Shown one piece after another: positions 1-9,146 of a DNA stretch of 64,000 nucleotides; position 1 is the first letter of the stretch; each line of letters opens with the position of its first letter. The position numbers and the translations under genes are program-made. The notes under the pieces were generated by a model. The model worked only from the letters and a program-made list of their open reading frames with translations, ran no database searches and was not told where the DNA came from. The stretch covers positions 48,977,665-49,041,664 of the forward strand of contig OX419757.1 in the NCBI GenBank assembly GCA_948567375.1, in the 5' to 3' direction. Origin of the DNA: Lunularia cruciata (Eukaryota > Streptophyta > Marchantiopsida > Lunulariales > Lunulariaceae).

Positions 1-2
1 AA

Positions 3-469
3 TGTAATATTCTCAAGGATAGAGAAAACACAAAGTCCTCACGCAAACTTTGATGCCCCCAAAGGAGCACCTTCTCTTTATTATATAGCCAAAGAGGATC
101 TCCTCCAAGTAAGCTCCACCATAAAATTAGGTACATGGATAGGTGACCTGTCAACAAGTTCCACCCTTAGATTACTTGCTAGTATTGGTGACATGTTAGT
201 CCTGGTCCCATCCAGTTGGTCAAATAAGCTTTGACCAGAAGGAATCTTTTAGGGAATCTTCTTGAAGAATCTCAAAATCACATGGATGAGGTATCGTTGG
301 AAAGCTCTTGATGAGACAAACCTAAAGGAGGGAAGGCCAGCCTGTCCTATACATGGGGGAGGGGGGGGGGGAGGGGGGCATGGGGATGTGCACATTTTAA
401 AGGCCTAATTCATCCATTTAGACCTCCAAAATTGCCTCTAAAGTTTTCAAGCCTATGTTGGCTTCTGCC
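3..469 (-). mobile_element. Family R LTR, left part (split by the methyltransferase element)
   Basis: The piece starts TGTAATATTC and matches the family R LTRs at 31897, 38642, 55005 and 57289 through the landmarks CTCTTTATTATATAG, GGAAAGCTCT and GGCCTAATTCATCC. It contains a long G-rich run at about 357-378, a variable feature of this LTR. The match stops at 469, inside the second internal repeat unit, and resumes at 10343. The orientation is that of a minus-strand element. It may be a solo LTR or the end of an element, because the left flank is outside the window. Confidence 0.85.
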
Positions 470-1132
470 TGTCGTGCGTATATACATCGCTACACAACAT
501 ACATCGCTGTCAACATCATACACTATAAAAGCACAACTCACACATAAGTCATACATAGACTCTAAAGTGCCACAATAATCAGATTGCTTAACACTTTCAA
601 CTCAACTCAACTCAGATCAATACTTGATCTGTCACTCTATAAACTGCCAACAACTGGGCACTGATTACAGTCAAGCCACACCCACTCAAGCATAAAGAAT
701 CTAGGTGACGCTTGCCGGCCTCTGTCCACCATAGCCAGGAACTCGAAGGCTCAACATCAGAGAAGTGAGCTCTCTGGAGCTCACTTCGAAACTATACCCC
801 CTGGACTCGAGCTAGCCCTGAAACCCTAACGGTCACGCTGATGGCACACTCGACGGTGCAAACGGTGCAAAGTGACGGTGGGCCCCACCGTGAAGTCAGT
901 ACCCCGAACACGAAATCTAACCGTCGGAAAGTAGTCCCTAAGAAACAGCTAGAATAACTCTAACTACCATCACTGGAACTCCAGTGTCCGAGCATCTAGA
1001 TGCGGAACTACAAATGGCGAGATAGCTGTCGTGCGTATATACATCGCTACACAACATACATCGCTGTCAACATCATACACTATAAAAGCACAACTCACAC
1101 ATAAGTCATACATAGACTCTAAAGTGCCACAA
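470..1132 (-). repeat. Composite 3' end: a 106-bp direct repeat on both sides of an LTR body
   Basis: A 106-bp unit at 470-575 (starts TGTCGTGCG, ends GTGCCACAA) recurs at 1027-1132 with no difference seen by eye. Between them, 576-1019 matches 9894-10337 of the 5' LTR over 444 bp with about seven substitutions. The 5' LTR has no copy of the 106-bp unit on either side. The target duplication abuts the outer unit, so that unit is a true end of the inserted DNA. The unit contains TATAAAAG on the plus strand, antisense to the element. Confidence 0.8.
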
Positions 1133-1144
1133 TCGCCCCCCTAG
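1133..1144 (-). other. Polypurine tract of the methyltransferase element
   Basis: On the minus strand this reads TAGGGGGGCGA directly next to the inner 106-bp repeat. A purine run abutting the 3' LTR is where gypsy elements prime plus-strand DNA synthesis. It lies 157 bases past the pol stop codon. Confidence 0.6.
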
Positions 1145-1300
1145 CTGGCGGTTAGGTCCCTCTAACTCCAGATAGCCATCTACTCTAAGTATATGGTATA
1201 CTCTCTAATGGGCAAAGATCAGGAGGCCGGGTGCTATGGAGCCCCATCATTAGTCGCCTGTTTGCAATCTATACCATATAAAGAATGAACTAGCTACAGG

Positions 1301-3805
1301 TCAAGTACATCTAGGACATAACCACTGTCCCTGAGGAACCACCGTGAGGGGAGGAGTCATACATGCCATATGCCATCCTCTCGAACAGCTATCACACACT
1401 AACATAGTAGCAGCTCCACCAGAAGAGCCACATAACATACACCTCAAGCCTGCACGTACAAGTGCCAAGCTTGGGTCCATAGTACCATCAATGTTTGGAA
1501 GGTGGCATGGCGCACAATTGCGCACATGATCCTTCCAAACAACACCATCACATCCTTCTAACACAAGGACTCCAGATGGCAAAACCTCGCGCACTCTCAA
1601 GATAGTGCGGCCTGTAGAAACATCAAGTGTCGTCGGTGCTGTCTGCTGTAGATATACATAGTCGCCTGGATGAAATCGACGGATCGAGGGTCTATAACCT
1701 CCTCCTCGAATGGTAGCATAGCGTAAAGTATCTCTATGCTGAGCAATCGCCAATTTCTCAAAGGCCATCGGCATCACTCTCCGAAAGATCTCTGCCCGGT
1801 GAGAACATGAGCTCATCCATACATCGGGGTCATCCAAGTCCAAAACTACAGTAGCATCTTGACAAATGGCTGTAGGTAAATCTGGATCTCGTCCATAGAG
1901 TAGAAAGTATGGAGAGAAGGATGCTAAGGAGGCTTGCCGGCTGAACCGATAGCCCATGGCCAACCAAGGTAACTGGAGATCCCAATCTCCCAAGTGGCCT
2001 CTCTGCAAACCATACTTTTGTAATCCTCTCTTCACCGTCTGAACCACTCTCTCTGCTAAGCCATCTGCCTCAGGGTGATCTCGGGATGTAGTACGATGAT
2101 CAATCAAAGCCTTGTCACACAAGACCTGAAACTCTCCCAAGAACTCTGTACCCTGATCAGTCAAAACCTCAGCTGGTGCACCAAAATGACTAAGAACTCG
2201 ATCCAGGAACGAGTAAGCTGTCCCTTCACTAGACTTGTCAGGAAGTGCCACCAACTCAATCCACTTGGAGAAGTGCTCCACCATCACCAAAACATACCGA
2301 TGATGTCTCACAATCAGCGGTAAAGGTCCGGCGAAGTCCAAACTCCAACGGTAACCCAATCCCATGATAGGTAATGGGTGTAACTGTGGCGTAGGAGCAT
2401 TGAATGATGCTCTAACTCGGTCACAAACCACACATCTGGCAACAAACTGCTGTACCTCGGTCTGCATACCGTGCCACCAATAATGACTCTGGAGTAAGCT
2501 ATATGTACGCTTTACTCCAAAATGTCCTAGCTCCTCATGAGCATGACGGACCAACTGTGGTCTCTGTGATGGAAGTGGTACTACTCGCACTCTACCATCT
2601 TCCCATACACGCAAAAGGTGTCTACCCTCCAATCTGAACCGTCTGGCTCGCTGAAGAACACGGTCTCTCTCCTTGGCCCCAACTGTGCCACCCACAACAC
2701 CAGTGCGAAGATAGTCCATCACTAAGACATCATCATGAATGTCTCGCTGAACTGTACCAATATCTTCACTCTCTGGATCTGTGACCTCAATAACTCCTCC
2801 TGTATGCGCTGAGAGAGATACCACCAAAGTCTCTGCAAATATACACAGAAAGGCCGATGCATGCCAACCTGGCACCATCTCCTCATCTGTCTCACCATGC
2901 CAACGTGCTCCGGTCTGATCCTGCTGGCTGGGACATGGGTTTCTACTCAACCCATCTGCATCACGGTTCACCACTCCAGGTCTGTGAACAACCGTGAAAT
3001 CATACTCCTGTAAAATCAGAGCCCATCGTGCAAGCTTCCCTGAAAGCTTGTCGGACTCCATCAACCACTTTAGCGGCTGATGATCAGTGATGAGAGTGAA
3101 GGGGTTACCAAATAGGTAACATCGGAAATGTGCTACTGCCCAAACTGCTGCCAAGCACTCTCCCTCATATGAACTATACTTCGCCTCCGCTGAATTGTTG
3201 GAGCGACTAGCATAGGCCACCACAAACTCCTTCTCCTCATCATCATGCTGGGTGAGCACCGCTCCAAGCCCCAACATACTCCAATCAGTGTGAACCTGAA
3301 ATGGTCGTCCTCTTATCGGTCTCCTCAAAATAGGAGCAGATGTCAACCTCTCCTTGAGCTCTACAAAAGCTCTCTCCTGCTCATCTCCCCAACACCACTC
3401 CTGTGTAAGCTTGGTCAGCTTCGTGAAGGCCTTGGCAATGGCACTAAATCCTCTAACATAGCGGCGATAGAAGTTCGCCAACCCAAGGAATGCTCGCACT
3501 CTGCTCACATCCGTAGGCCGAGGAATACGTGCAATAGCCTCCACCTTGGTCTGCTGAACACCAAGTCCTCCGGGGTAGATAGTGTGACCCAAATACTCAA
3601 CCTGCTCATGGAAGAACCTACACTTCCCAGGATGTAATTTGAGTCCATGAGATCTCAACCTCTCAAACACCTCCAACAACTGTCTCTCATGCTCCTCCAC
3701 AGTAGTGCTATACACCAAAATGTCATCAATATAGCACCGAGCAAAATCCAGTCCAGCTAGGATCCTATCCATGACCCTCTGGAACTCAGCAGGAGCATTC
3801 TTCAA
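1301..3805 (-). CDS. pol C-terminal part: RT palm, RNase H, integrase, PHD finger
   Basis: This 834-residue open stretch starts within RT and is in the same frame as everything upstream; the leading Met is internal to RT and not a true start. The RT active site YIDD is at about residues 25-28. RNase H has TDWS at 173-176, where gypsy usually has TDAS, and DHQPLKWL near 241-248. Integrase has a zinc-binding HHCC region at about 421-461 and the catalytic residues D490, D550 and E585. The C terminus is a perfect C4HC3 PHD finger at 789-833 (C789, C792, C804, C807, H812, C815, C830, C833) with W828 before the last pair. PHD fingers commonly read histone H3 tails, so a chromatin-tethering role for integrase is inferred. 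No chromodomain is present. The stop is TGA. Confidence 0.88.
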   Translation of the reverse strand: MKNAPAEFQRVMDRILAGLDFARCYIDDILVYSTTVEEHERQLLEVFERLRSHGLKLHPGKCRFFHEQVEYLGHTIYPGGLGVQQTKVEAIARIPRPTDVSRVRAFLGLANFYRRYVRGFSAIAKAFTKLTKLTQEWCWGDEQERAFVELKERLTSAPILRRPIRGRPFQVHTDWSMLGLGAVLTQHDDEEKEFVVAYASRSNNSAEAKYSSYEGECLAAVWAVAHFRCYLFGNPFTLITDHQPLKWLMESDKLSGKLARWALILQEYDFTVVHRPGVVNRDADGLSRNPCPSQQDQTGARWHGETDEEMVPGWHASAFLCIFAETLVVSLSAHTGGVIEVTDPESEDIGTVQRDIHDDVLVMDYLRTGVVGGTVGAKERDRVLQRARRFRLEGRHLLRVWEDGRVRVVPLPSQRPQLVRHAHEELGHFGVKRTYSLLQSHYWWHGMQTEVQQFVARCVVCDRVRASFNAPTPQLHPLPIMGLGYRWSLDFAGPLPLIVRHHRYVLVMVEHFSKWIELVALPDKSSEGTAYSFLDRVLSHFGAPAEVLTDQGTEFLGEFQVLCDKALIDHRTTSRDHPEADGLAERVVQTVKRGLQKYGLQRGHLGDWDLQLPWLAMGYRFSRQASLASFSPYFLLYGRDPDLPTAICQDATVVLDLDDPDVWMSSCSHRAEIFRRVMPMAFEKLAIAQHRDTLRYATIRGGGYRPSIRRFHPGDYVYLQQTAPTTLDVSTGRTILRVREVLPSGVLVLEGCDGVVWKDHVRNCAPCHLPNIDGTMDPSLALVRAGLRCMLCGSSGGAATMLVCDSCSRGWHMACMTPPLTVVPQGQWLCPRCT

Positions 3806-3919
3806 CCCAAATGGTAAGAATCTCCACTAATATAACACATCCTTGCCGTGAGGATCAATAGCCCAAAATGCTATCTTGGACTTATCTTCCTCCCTGATCG
3901 GCAACTGATGATATCCCGC

Positions 3920-4306
3920 TCAAAGATCCAAAGTACTGAAGACCTTTGCATGCCCAATCGCATCAAAAATCTCCTCCGGTGTAGGCATGGCATACCGATC
4001 AGCCCTGGTCTGTCGGTTGATAGGACGGTAATCTCCACACATCCGCCTATCTGTATAGTTGCCATGCATATCCTTCTTGGCTGGCATCACTGTCGCTGAT
4101 GCATACTCTCTATGTGAAATCTCCACCAAACCAGCCTCAAAAAGATCACTACTCTGGCTCTGAATCAATGTCCTCTCCATCTCACTATATCGATAAGGAC
4201 GTCGGAAAACTGGTGTGTCGCTAGTCAGCTCAATCCGTATACCAGGTCCCTTCAGAGCACCCAAATCCTTCATACTGAAGGCAAAACAACTCGTGTGACT
4301 CCTCAA
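3920..4306 (-). CDS. RT N-terminal part of the methyltransferase element
   Basis: Residues match the start of gypsy reverse transcriptase: a YRYSEMER-like entry, CGDYRPIN and the motif STLDL that carries the first catalytic aspartate. It ends at TGA (3920-3922), exactly where the conserved LDLRAGYHQ motif has arginine, so a CGA to TGA change is the likely cause. The frame continues through AGYHQLPI to a TAG at 3827-3829 and then into the next open stretch. Upstream the frame is open back to the TAG at 4415. Read as one pol gene with point stops. Confidence 0.82.
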   Translation of the reverse strand: MRSHTSCFAFSMKDLGALKGPGIRIELTSDTPVFRRPYRYSEMERTLIQSQSSDLFEAGLVEISHREYASATVMPAKKDMHGNYTDRRMCGDYRPINRQTRADRYAMPTPEEIFDAIGHAKVFSTLDL

Positions 4307-4414
4307 GAACCTCCAAACCCTCCGTCTTTCCTCTCCAGTAAGCTTGGGTCCAAGATCTGGCTCCCAAGTATCCTCTGTAACTGTAGTAGGAGTGGAAGAC
4401 GTACTGACTGGCTG

Positions 4415-6229
4415 CTACACTGGGCCCTTGGGAGCAATGGTGTCATGCTCCCAACCACTAGAGGTCCCAACCTCTGTGTGAAAAACTCCCTCCACTCTGG
4501 CTGCAAGCTCCATACGTCCTCTGGCTGCATCCCATGTGGACCAAGGGTGTAATCCAAGTAGCCCATGCTCACCTGGATGGACTCCAAGTAGACCACTCTC
4601 CCTAGTAGCTACTGGACGTGTCCCAAGAATACCATGTCCACTCGGTCCATCGCCCCCAGCATGTGCCTGAATCGTCTCGATTGGCACAAGGCTCACAAGT
4701 GTCCGAGTGGTGATGCCTATCAAGCGCATCCTACGCTGCTCTACCAAACCAAGGCTCACAATCCAGATCAAACAGTTCAGGTCCATAGCCTGACCTAACA
4801 CTTGACGCCTGGATGCCTCTGACATTGCTGGAACAGCGGTAATACCAGTGCGAAAACCCATTGCCCGCTCTCTCTCATCAGCATTGGGCTCCACCAACTG
4901 CTGTAACTGTGAGTCCCAAACAAGTCCAGGTCCTCCCTCTCGAAAAGCATGAGAGCCTGGGAAACTCATGAGTGTGGGAAATGCAGCTCTAGGCTGTCCA
5001 ACTAGGTTCACCACTGCCATAGGTGACCTATCAGCCACTACCACTGTCTGAGACTGACGTCCAGCATCCAAGATATCATCAACAAGAATGTGGTCTATTC
5101 GCTGAATCCCATCATAACTACGCTGTAGAACCTCTCTGGGTAAAAGGTTCGTCCACCAAAGACGAAGACGATGAGCCCGTGATCCCACTCTGGCTGCATC
5201 TAACAATACAGCAGGTCCCATCCAAGAATGGACCTGATGTGTACTCACCACCACTCTAGTGCGAGAATCACCCATCAATGGAACGTTCTCCAAAAGGTAA
5301 GCTGGAGAAATAGACTGATGAACCTGGAGATGTCGTAATATCCGTAACATCTCCCAAAACACACCAGAACGAGGATCCTGAAGACCCAAACCGCGGCCCG
5401 CACGTGTATGTCCCTGACATGGCCATCCAGAAATCACCAAGTGAATAGGCCCATGTCTCTCTAGGTCATGCGCCCCCAATAAGGAAATGTCTCCTGGTAA
5501 GGCCTTCTGGTAACCTCTGACTGCTGACATCAGTAATAACTCCGGATACCGATAGGCCAAGTGTGCCACATGATGTAGAGAGACTCGCCTAGCAGTCTCA
5601 TCTCTCTCTATATACAAGTACCTCTGTACTCGGATACCCGCTTGTAACACCGCAGCTAGTCCGGTGCTGATCCCACCAAACAACTCTAATAGACATATCC
5701 CCTCTACTGGATACTGCCAAGCAATGAGTGTGGTATCCAGAGGTGTCAAAGCAATCGCCTCTGGAGGCTCATCTTCACACTCATCCCCTGATGGTACGAA
5801 GGCTCCACTCCAAGCCTGCTGCACCAACTGATCTGCATGTTGCTGCAATGCCTCCTCTGAACTCCACAATGGAACATCCAAGGTGGATGGAACAATCCCA
5901 CTCGTACTCCATAGCCGAGTGATCTCCTCTGGTACTGGAGTATCCTCTACATGGGCGTTCCCCTCCAACAAGTCACCAGGCCAAGTAACTGCACCGCTGA
6001 AAGCCAAAACTGATGTTGCCATGGTCCCGGACTGTAGTGAGCCAAGACTACCACTACTAAAGCGTACTGGTAGGCGACATACCCGTCCCTCACCAGACTG
6101 CCAACCAGGTCTATAAGAGGCTGTCTCCTCCCAATAGTCAATACTGAAACCCATAGGGTATAACACTGCTTCCCCAACTAGCACATCATATGACTCAGCT
6201 ATCGTCGCAATAGCCTGAGCTCTCACCAC
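4415..6229 (-). CDS. Cytosine-5 DNA methyltransferase domain within gag-pol
   Basis: This 604-residue stretch begins with the end of protease (DVLVGEAVL, about 15-23) and carries a complete m5C methyltransferase at about 175-492. The motifs occur in canonical order: motif I LLELFGGISTG (180-190, S-adenosylmethionine binding), motif IV SGWPCQG with the catalytic cysteine C271, motif VI LLENVPL (E314, N315), motif VIII RLRLWWTN (354-361), then ERERAMGF (452-459) and DLN (483-485) of motifs IX-X. The product would transfer a methyl group to C5 of cytosine in DNA. The domain sits between protease and RT, an insertion ordinary gypsy elements lack. The motif IV to VI spacing and the GWPCQG signature differ from plant MET1 and CMT types; a DNMT3/DRM-like or bacterial or phage-like origin cannot be settled by eye. 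It ends at a TAG followed by CAG. Confidence 0.9.
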   Translation of the reverse strand: MVRAQAIATIAESYDVLVGEAVLYPMGFSIDYWEETASYRPGWQSGEGRVCRLPVRFSSGSLGSLQSGTMATSVLAFSGAVTWPGDLLEGNAHVEDTPVPEEITRLWSTSGIVPSTLDVPLWSSEEALQQHADQLVQQAWSGAFVPSGDECEDEPPEAIALTPLDTTLIAWQYPVEGICLLELFGGISTGLAAVLQAGIRVQRYLYIERDETARRVSLHHVAHLAYRYPELLLMSAVRGYQKALPGDISLLGAHDLERHGPIHLVISGWPCQGHTRAGRGLGLQDPRSGVFWEMLRILRHLQVHQSISPAYLLENVPLMGDSRTRVVVSTHQVHSWMGPAVLLDAARVGSRAHRLRLWWTNLLPREVLQRSYDGIQRIDHILVDDILDAGRQSQTVVVADRSPMAVVNLVGQPRAAFPTLMSFPGSHAFREGGPGLVWDSQLQQLVEPNADERERAMGFRTGITAVPAMSEASRRQVLGQAMDLNCLIWIVSLGLVEQRRMRLIGITTRTLVSLVPIETIQAHAGGDGPSGHGILGTRPVATRESGLLGVHPGEHGLLGLHPWSTWDAARGRMELAARVEGVFHTEVGTSSGWEHDTIAPKGPV

Positions 6230-6259
6230 TGAGCTATCAGTCGGATGACCAGGCTGAAC

Positions 6260-7858
6260 CTAGACAACAAGCTCCCCACGTGTGATGTACTGTGTCGAAC
6301 CACCACCTAGAGATGTCTGGATCTGAAATGGACACCTCTCCACATCGGTCTTCCATAACTCCAGACCAACAACTGCAGCCTTCCCCAACATAAGGGGCTG
6401 CGCACCAGAGTCTAACAAGACTCTCTGTGGTGTATAGACCTTCCCTGAAGGTCCCACTAAACGAAAGATCCCCCTCTGGTTATCCAATAGGACAACACCA
6501 GGTGTAAACCGCGCTCTCTCAAAGGCCGGTCTAGCTGGCAACTCCTCCAGTCTAGCCGCTGCTGCCTGCCATAAACCATTGGTCGCTGAACGGATCCCAT
6601 GCTCTTCAACCAAGTCAGCTCCACTACCAACCACCTCTGCTCTAGTAGTAGGAACTGCACCATCCCTACTCTCACACAACGTGGCAGCCAACCGGAACAC
6701 TGGGGCTCGGTCAACTCCCAATGTAAACATGTCACTGGCTGAAAATAAAGGATGCCGCATAATCAGCTGAGCCGCCCCCAACATCATGCTAGACTCAGTC
6801 TGTGTAGTAGCAGGTGGCTGACTAGCAGGTAATCCATCATGTACTCCATCACCACCTACCACACCTGCACTGGGACGTCTAGGAACCATGGATGTCGTCT
6901 GCAATGCCTCAGATAGCGTGAAAGACTGGGGAAGTCTGACCTGTCTCCCAACCTCTCCTCTCTGTGGGTCCAACTCCACTGATGCTCCTCTAGGCTCTGG
7001 AGCACGTACTGCACTCCTAGTCACTGCTGCAGATGCATCCACCTGTGTTGCTCCGCACATGAAGTCCAAAGCATCTCTATCACCAGCATATGAGGTGGAA
7101 GCCTCAGCACCCGAATCTGATCTCCTCTGAGCAATAGCCATACTAGCCAATCTCTGCTCCAACTGCTCAATCCGAGTAGCCATAGCTGTGTCAGAAGTAA
7201 GGGCAGGTACTGCACCCCTACTAGGTGTAGATCCTCTACCACCACCTCTACCACCTCGTCCTCCATGAACTGGAGCTCCTCTACTACCTGCCATAGCAGT
7301 CCTACCACTCCGTAACTCCGGGTGTAGGTCAAAACACCGGTCACTAGTGTGACCAAATCTGTGGCAATGCTCACACTGTCTCTGTGATGGCTGTGATGCA
7401 CCAGAGGTATGAGGTCCGCTGCCCTGAGTACACTCTCTCCTATGGTGAGGTCCACCACAAGTCCAACAAGCAACACCACCACTCACTGGCTGCTGCTGAC
7501 CCGAAAATGAGGGTAAGGGTCTAACTCCACTAGGCCCTCCACTCGCTCCATAGGATCTGGGCTGTCCACCCTGTCCTCGAAAACCAACTGGGCGTGGTGC
7601 ACTCTGCTGCACTCTAGAAGAAGTCACAACCGTGGATGAGGTCTCTCTACCAAATCCAGCTGTCACCACTCTCTCCTCCACCATGTTGAGCTCAATACGC
7701 TCAGCCAAACCAAAGACTACTGCCAAAGTGGGTGAAGTAGCCTGCAACAACGTATCATCACGAACTCTACGTCGCAACTCCCTGTCCAGTATCCCATACC
7801 AAAACTGGACTGCTTGGGCCTCAGTAACTCCCTGAGTGAAACTGATCAGCCGCCTCAT
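6260..7858 (-). CDS. gag C-terminal part, two zinc knuckles and protease
   Basis: The 532 residues start with a gag capsid-like tail (RRLISFTQG, FWYGILD), then basic and glycine-rich sequence, then two nucleocapsid zinc knuckles: CWTCGGPHHRREC (spacing slightly off the standard) and CEHCHRFGHTSDRC (a standard CX2CX4HX4C). An R/G-rich stretch follows. The aspartic protease active site reads LLDSGAQ near the C terminus. The end is a TAG at 6260-6262 inside protease, after which the frame continues to the protease flap and the LVG motif in the next segment. The true beginning is upstream, across the TAG at 7898. Confidence 0.85.
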   Translation of the reverse strand: MRRLISFTQGVTEAQAVQFWYGILDRELRRRVRDDTLLQATSPTLAVVFGLAERIELNMVEERVVTAGFGRETSSTVVTSSRVQQSAPRPVGFRGQGGQPRSYGASGGPSGVRPLPSFSGQQQPVSGGVACWTCGGPHHRRECTQGSGPHTSGASQPSQRQCEHCHRFGHTSDRCFDLHPELRSGRTAMAGSRGAPVHGGRGGRGGGRGSTPSRGAVPALTSDTAMATRIEQLEQRLASMAIAQRRSDSGAEASTSYAGDRDALDFMCGATQVDASAAVTRSAVRAPEPRGASVELDPQRGEVGRQVRLPQSFTLSEALQTTSMVPRRPSAGVVGGDGVHDGLPASQPPATTQTESSMMLGAAQLIMRHPLFSASDMFTLGVDRAPVFRLAATLCESRDGAVPTTRAEVVGSGADLVEEHGIRSATNGLWQAAAARLEELPARPAFERARFTPGVVLLDNQRGIFRLVGPSGKVYTPQRVLLDSGAQPLMLGKAAVVGLELWKTDVERCPFQIQTSLGGGSTQYITRGELVV

Positions 7859-7897
7859 GCGAGTGTATGCCTCGCGTAGGCTCTCTCCAGCCTTCCG

Positions 7898-8647
7898 CTA
7901 GAACTCCTGCAAGCTCCTCAGCTTGTCAGTCCGCACTCCCTGGTAGTTCTGCCTCAAACATAGGAAGAACTCCACCATGGGGTTAAACCCTAGTACCACA
8001 CCACCTCCTGCAGCGGTACCTCCACTCGTAGTAGCACTATCTCCAGCTAGTGCACCTCCACTAGCTCCACCAACACTACTCGAGCTAGAACTCGTAGGTA
8101 CAGCCGACCTACTCCTGGCCACCAAACCTGAAGTGATGGAGACATAGTGTGGAGACCAATACTGTCTCCATAACTCAATCTCCTCCAAATGAGCTCTCCT
8201 GAACTCATGGTAGTCGTCCATCGGTGGACCCTCCAAGTGCTGAAACAACCCCTTCCATGCCATGAAAGGTGTGAACAAAGTCGGGTTCCGCATCTGCTGC
8301 AGATCACACCAACTATCAAACTCCTGGATGAAGTCATCCAACTCAATGGTACCCATTGTACCTGAGTAACGCCTAGGGCCTTTGGAGGCCCCATAAATCT
8401 CGTCCATGTCCCACAACAACGGTGCGGACACACCAAGTGCACTCTCAACTGAATCAGCTCCTGTGTCGAACTCCAACTCAGAGTCAATCTCCTCCCTCAC
8501 TGGGACCTGAGATACAGGCTGATACCGAGCACCACTCCGAGTAAACCCACTACGTACTGCAGGGCTAACTCCTCTGGAATCTCCAAAGAACTCCGTCGTG
8601 ACCACGTAACTGCAATAGCAAACCCGAACTACCAACTGCAACCGCAA
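7898..8647 (-). CDS. gag N-terminal part of the methyltransferase element
   Basis: This open stretch of about 249 codons has a retrotransposon gag character: a predicted helical core with aromatic and acidic residues (ELDDFIQEFDSW, MDDYHEFRRAHLEEIELW) and a serine/glycine-rich hinge. It ends at a TAG (7898-7900) in frame with the rest of gag. The start is unclear. The frame is open back to a TAG at 8711 and has no ATG until the motif WDMDEIYG, so either the original ATG was mutated or translation starts there. The leader to its right is non-coding. Confidence 0.75.
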   Translation of the reverse strand: MRLQLVVRVCYCSYVVTTEFFGDSRGVSPAVRSGFTRSGARYQPVSQVPVREEIDSELEFDTGADSVESALGVSAPLLWDMDEIYGASKGPRRYSGTMGTIELDDFIQEFDSWCDLQQMRNPTLFTPFMAWKGLFQHLEGPPMDDYHEFRRAHLEEIELWRQYWSPHYVSITSGLVARSRSAVPTSSSSSSVGGASGGALAGDSATTSGGTAAGGGVVLGFNPMVEFFLCLRQNYQGVRTDKLRSLQEF

Positions 8648-9146
8648 GTCGCAACTGCAAGTGCCCCACCAAGTGCCAACACCAACTAGACACCACCCAC
8701 TAATGTAACTCTAACCGAGATAACTACACTAGGGGAAGGGCAACCTGTAACCTGCCATCATAACACGCACTCTCACGGTCTGCAGGTCATCACTTCCTGC
8801 CTCACCGGAGAGAAACAAAGGTAGTCTGACTGGTCATCACTCCAGCCTCACCACCGAGAGCACACCAGAGCACCAACGCTCAAAAGTCAAGGCACCTCAC
8901 ACAAACGTGGTGCACAAACAGGAAGTAGAGAATGGAGGGGATCCAATCACAAGAAATCTAAACGAAAACCCTCCATCTCATAACACAACACGGGATTGAC
9001 TCTGCCACCATTTAGCATTTGACATAAGAGTAGTTCATATCTAAGTCCTAAGCTACCAGGATCACCAAGAATGGGATCAAACTGCCTCTCCTAGCCAAAG
9101 CTACATGTGTATAGATAACAGTGGCACAGTCACTATGACAACAAGT

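Noticed and set aside
355-380. Telomere-like or sequencing-artefact G run
   Set aside because: A G run recurs at the same place in every family R LTR, so it is a property of the LTR; its exact length may still be unreliable.
470-1132. Reading A-B-A' as a separate TRIM element (short LTRs around a 451-bp interior)
   Set aside because: The B part is the body of the 5' LTR of the large element and no primer site follows the first 106-bp unit; a composite element end fits better, though this is not settled.
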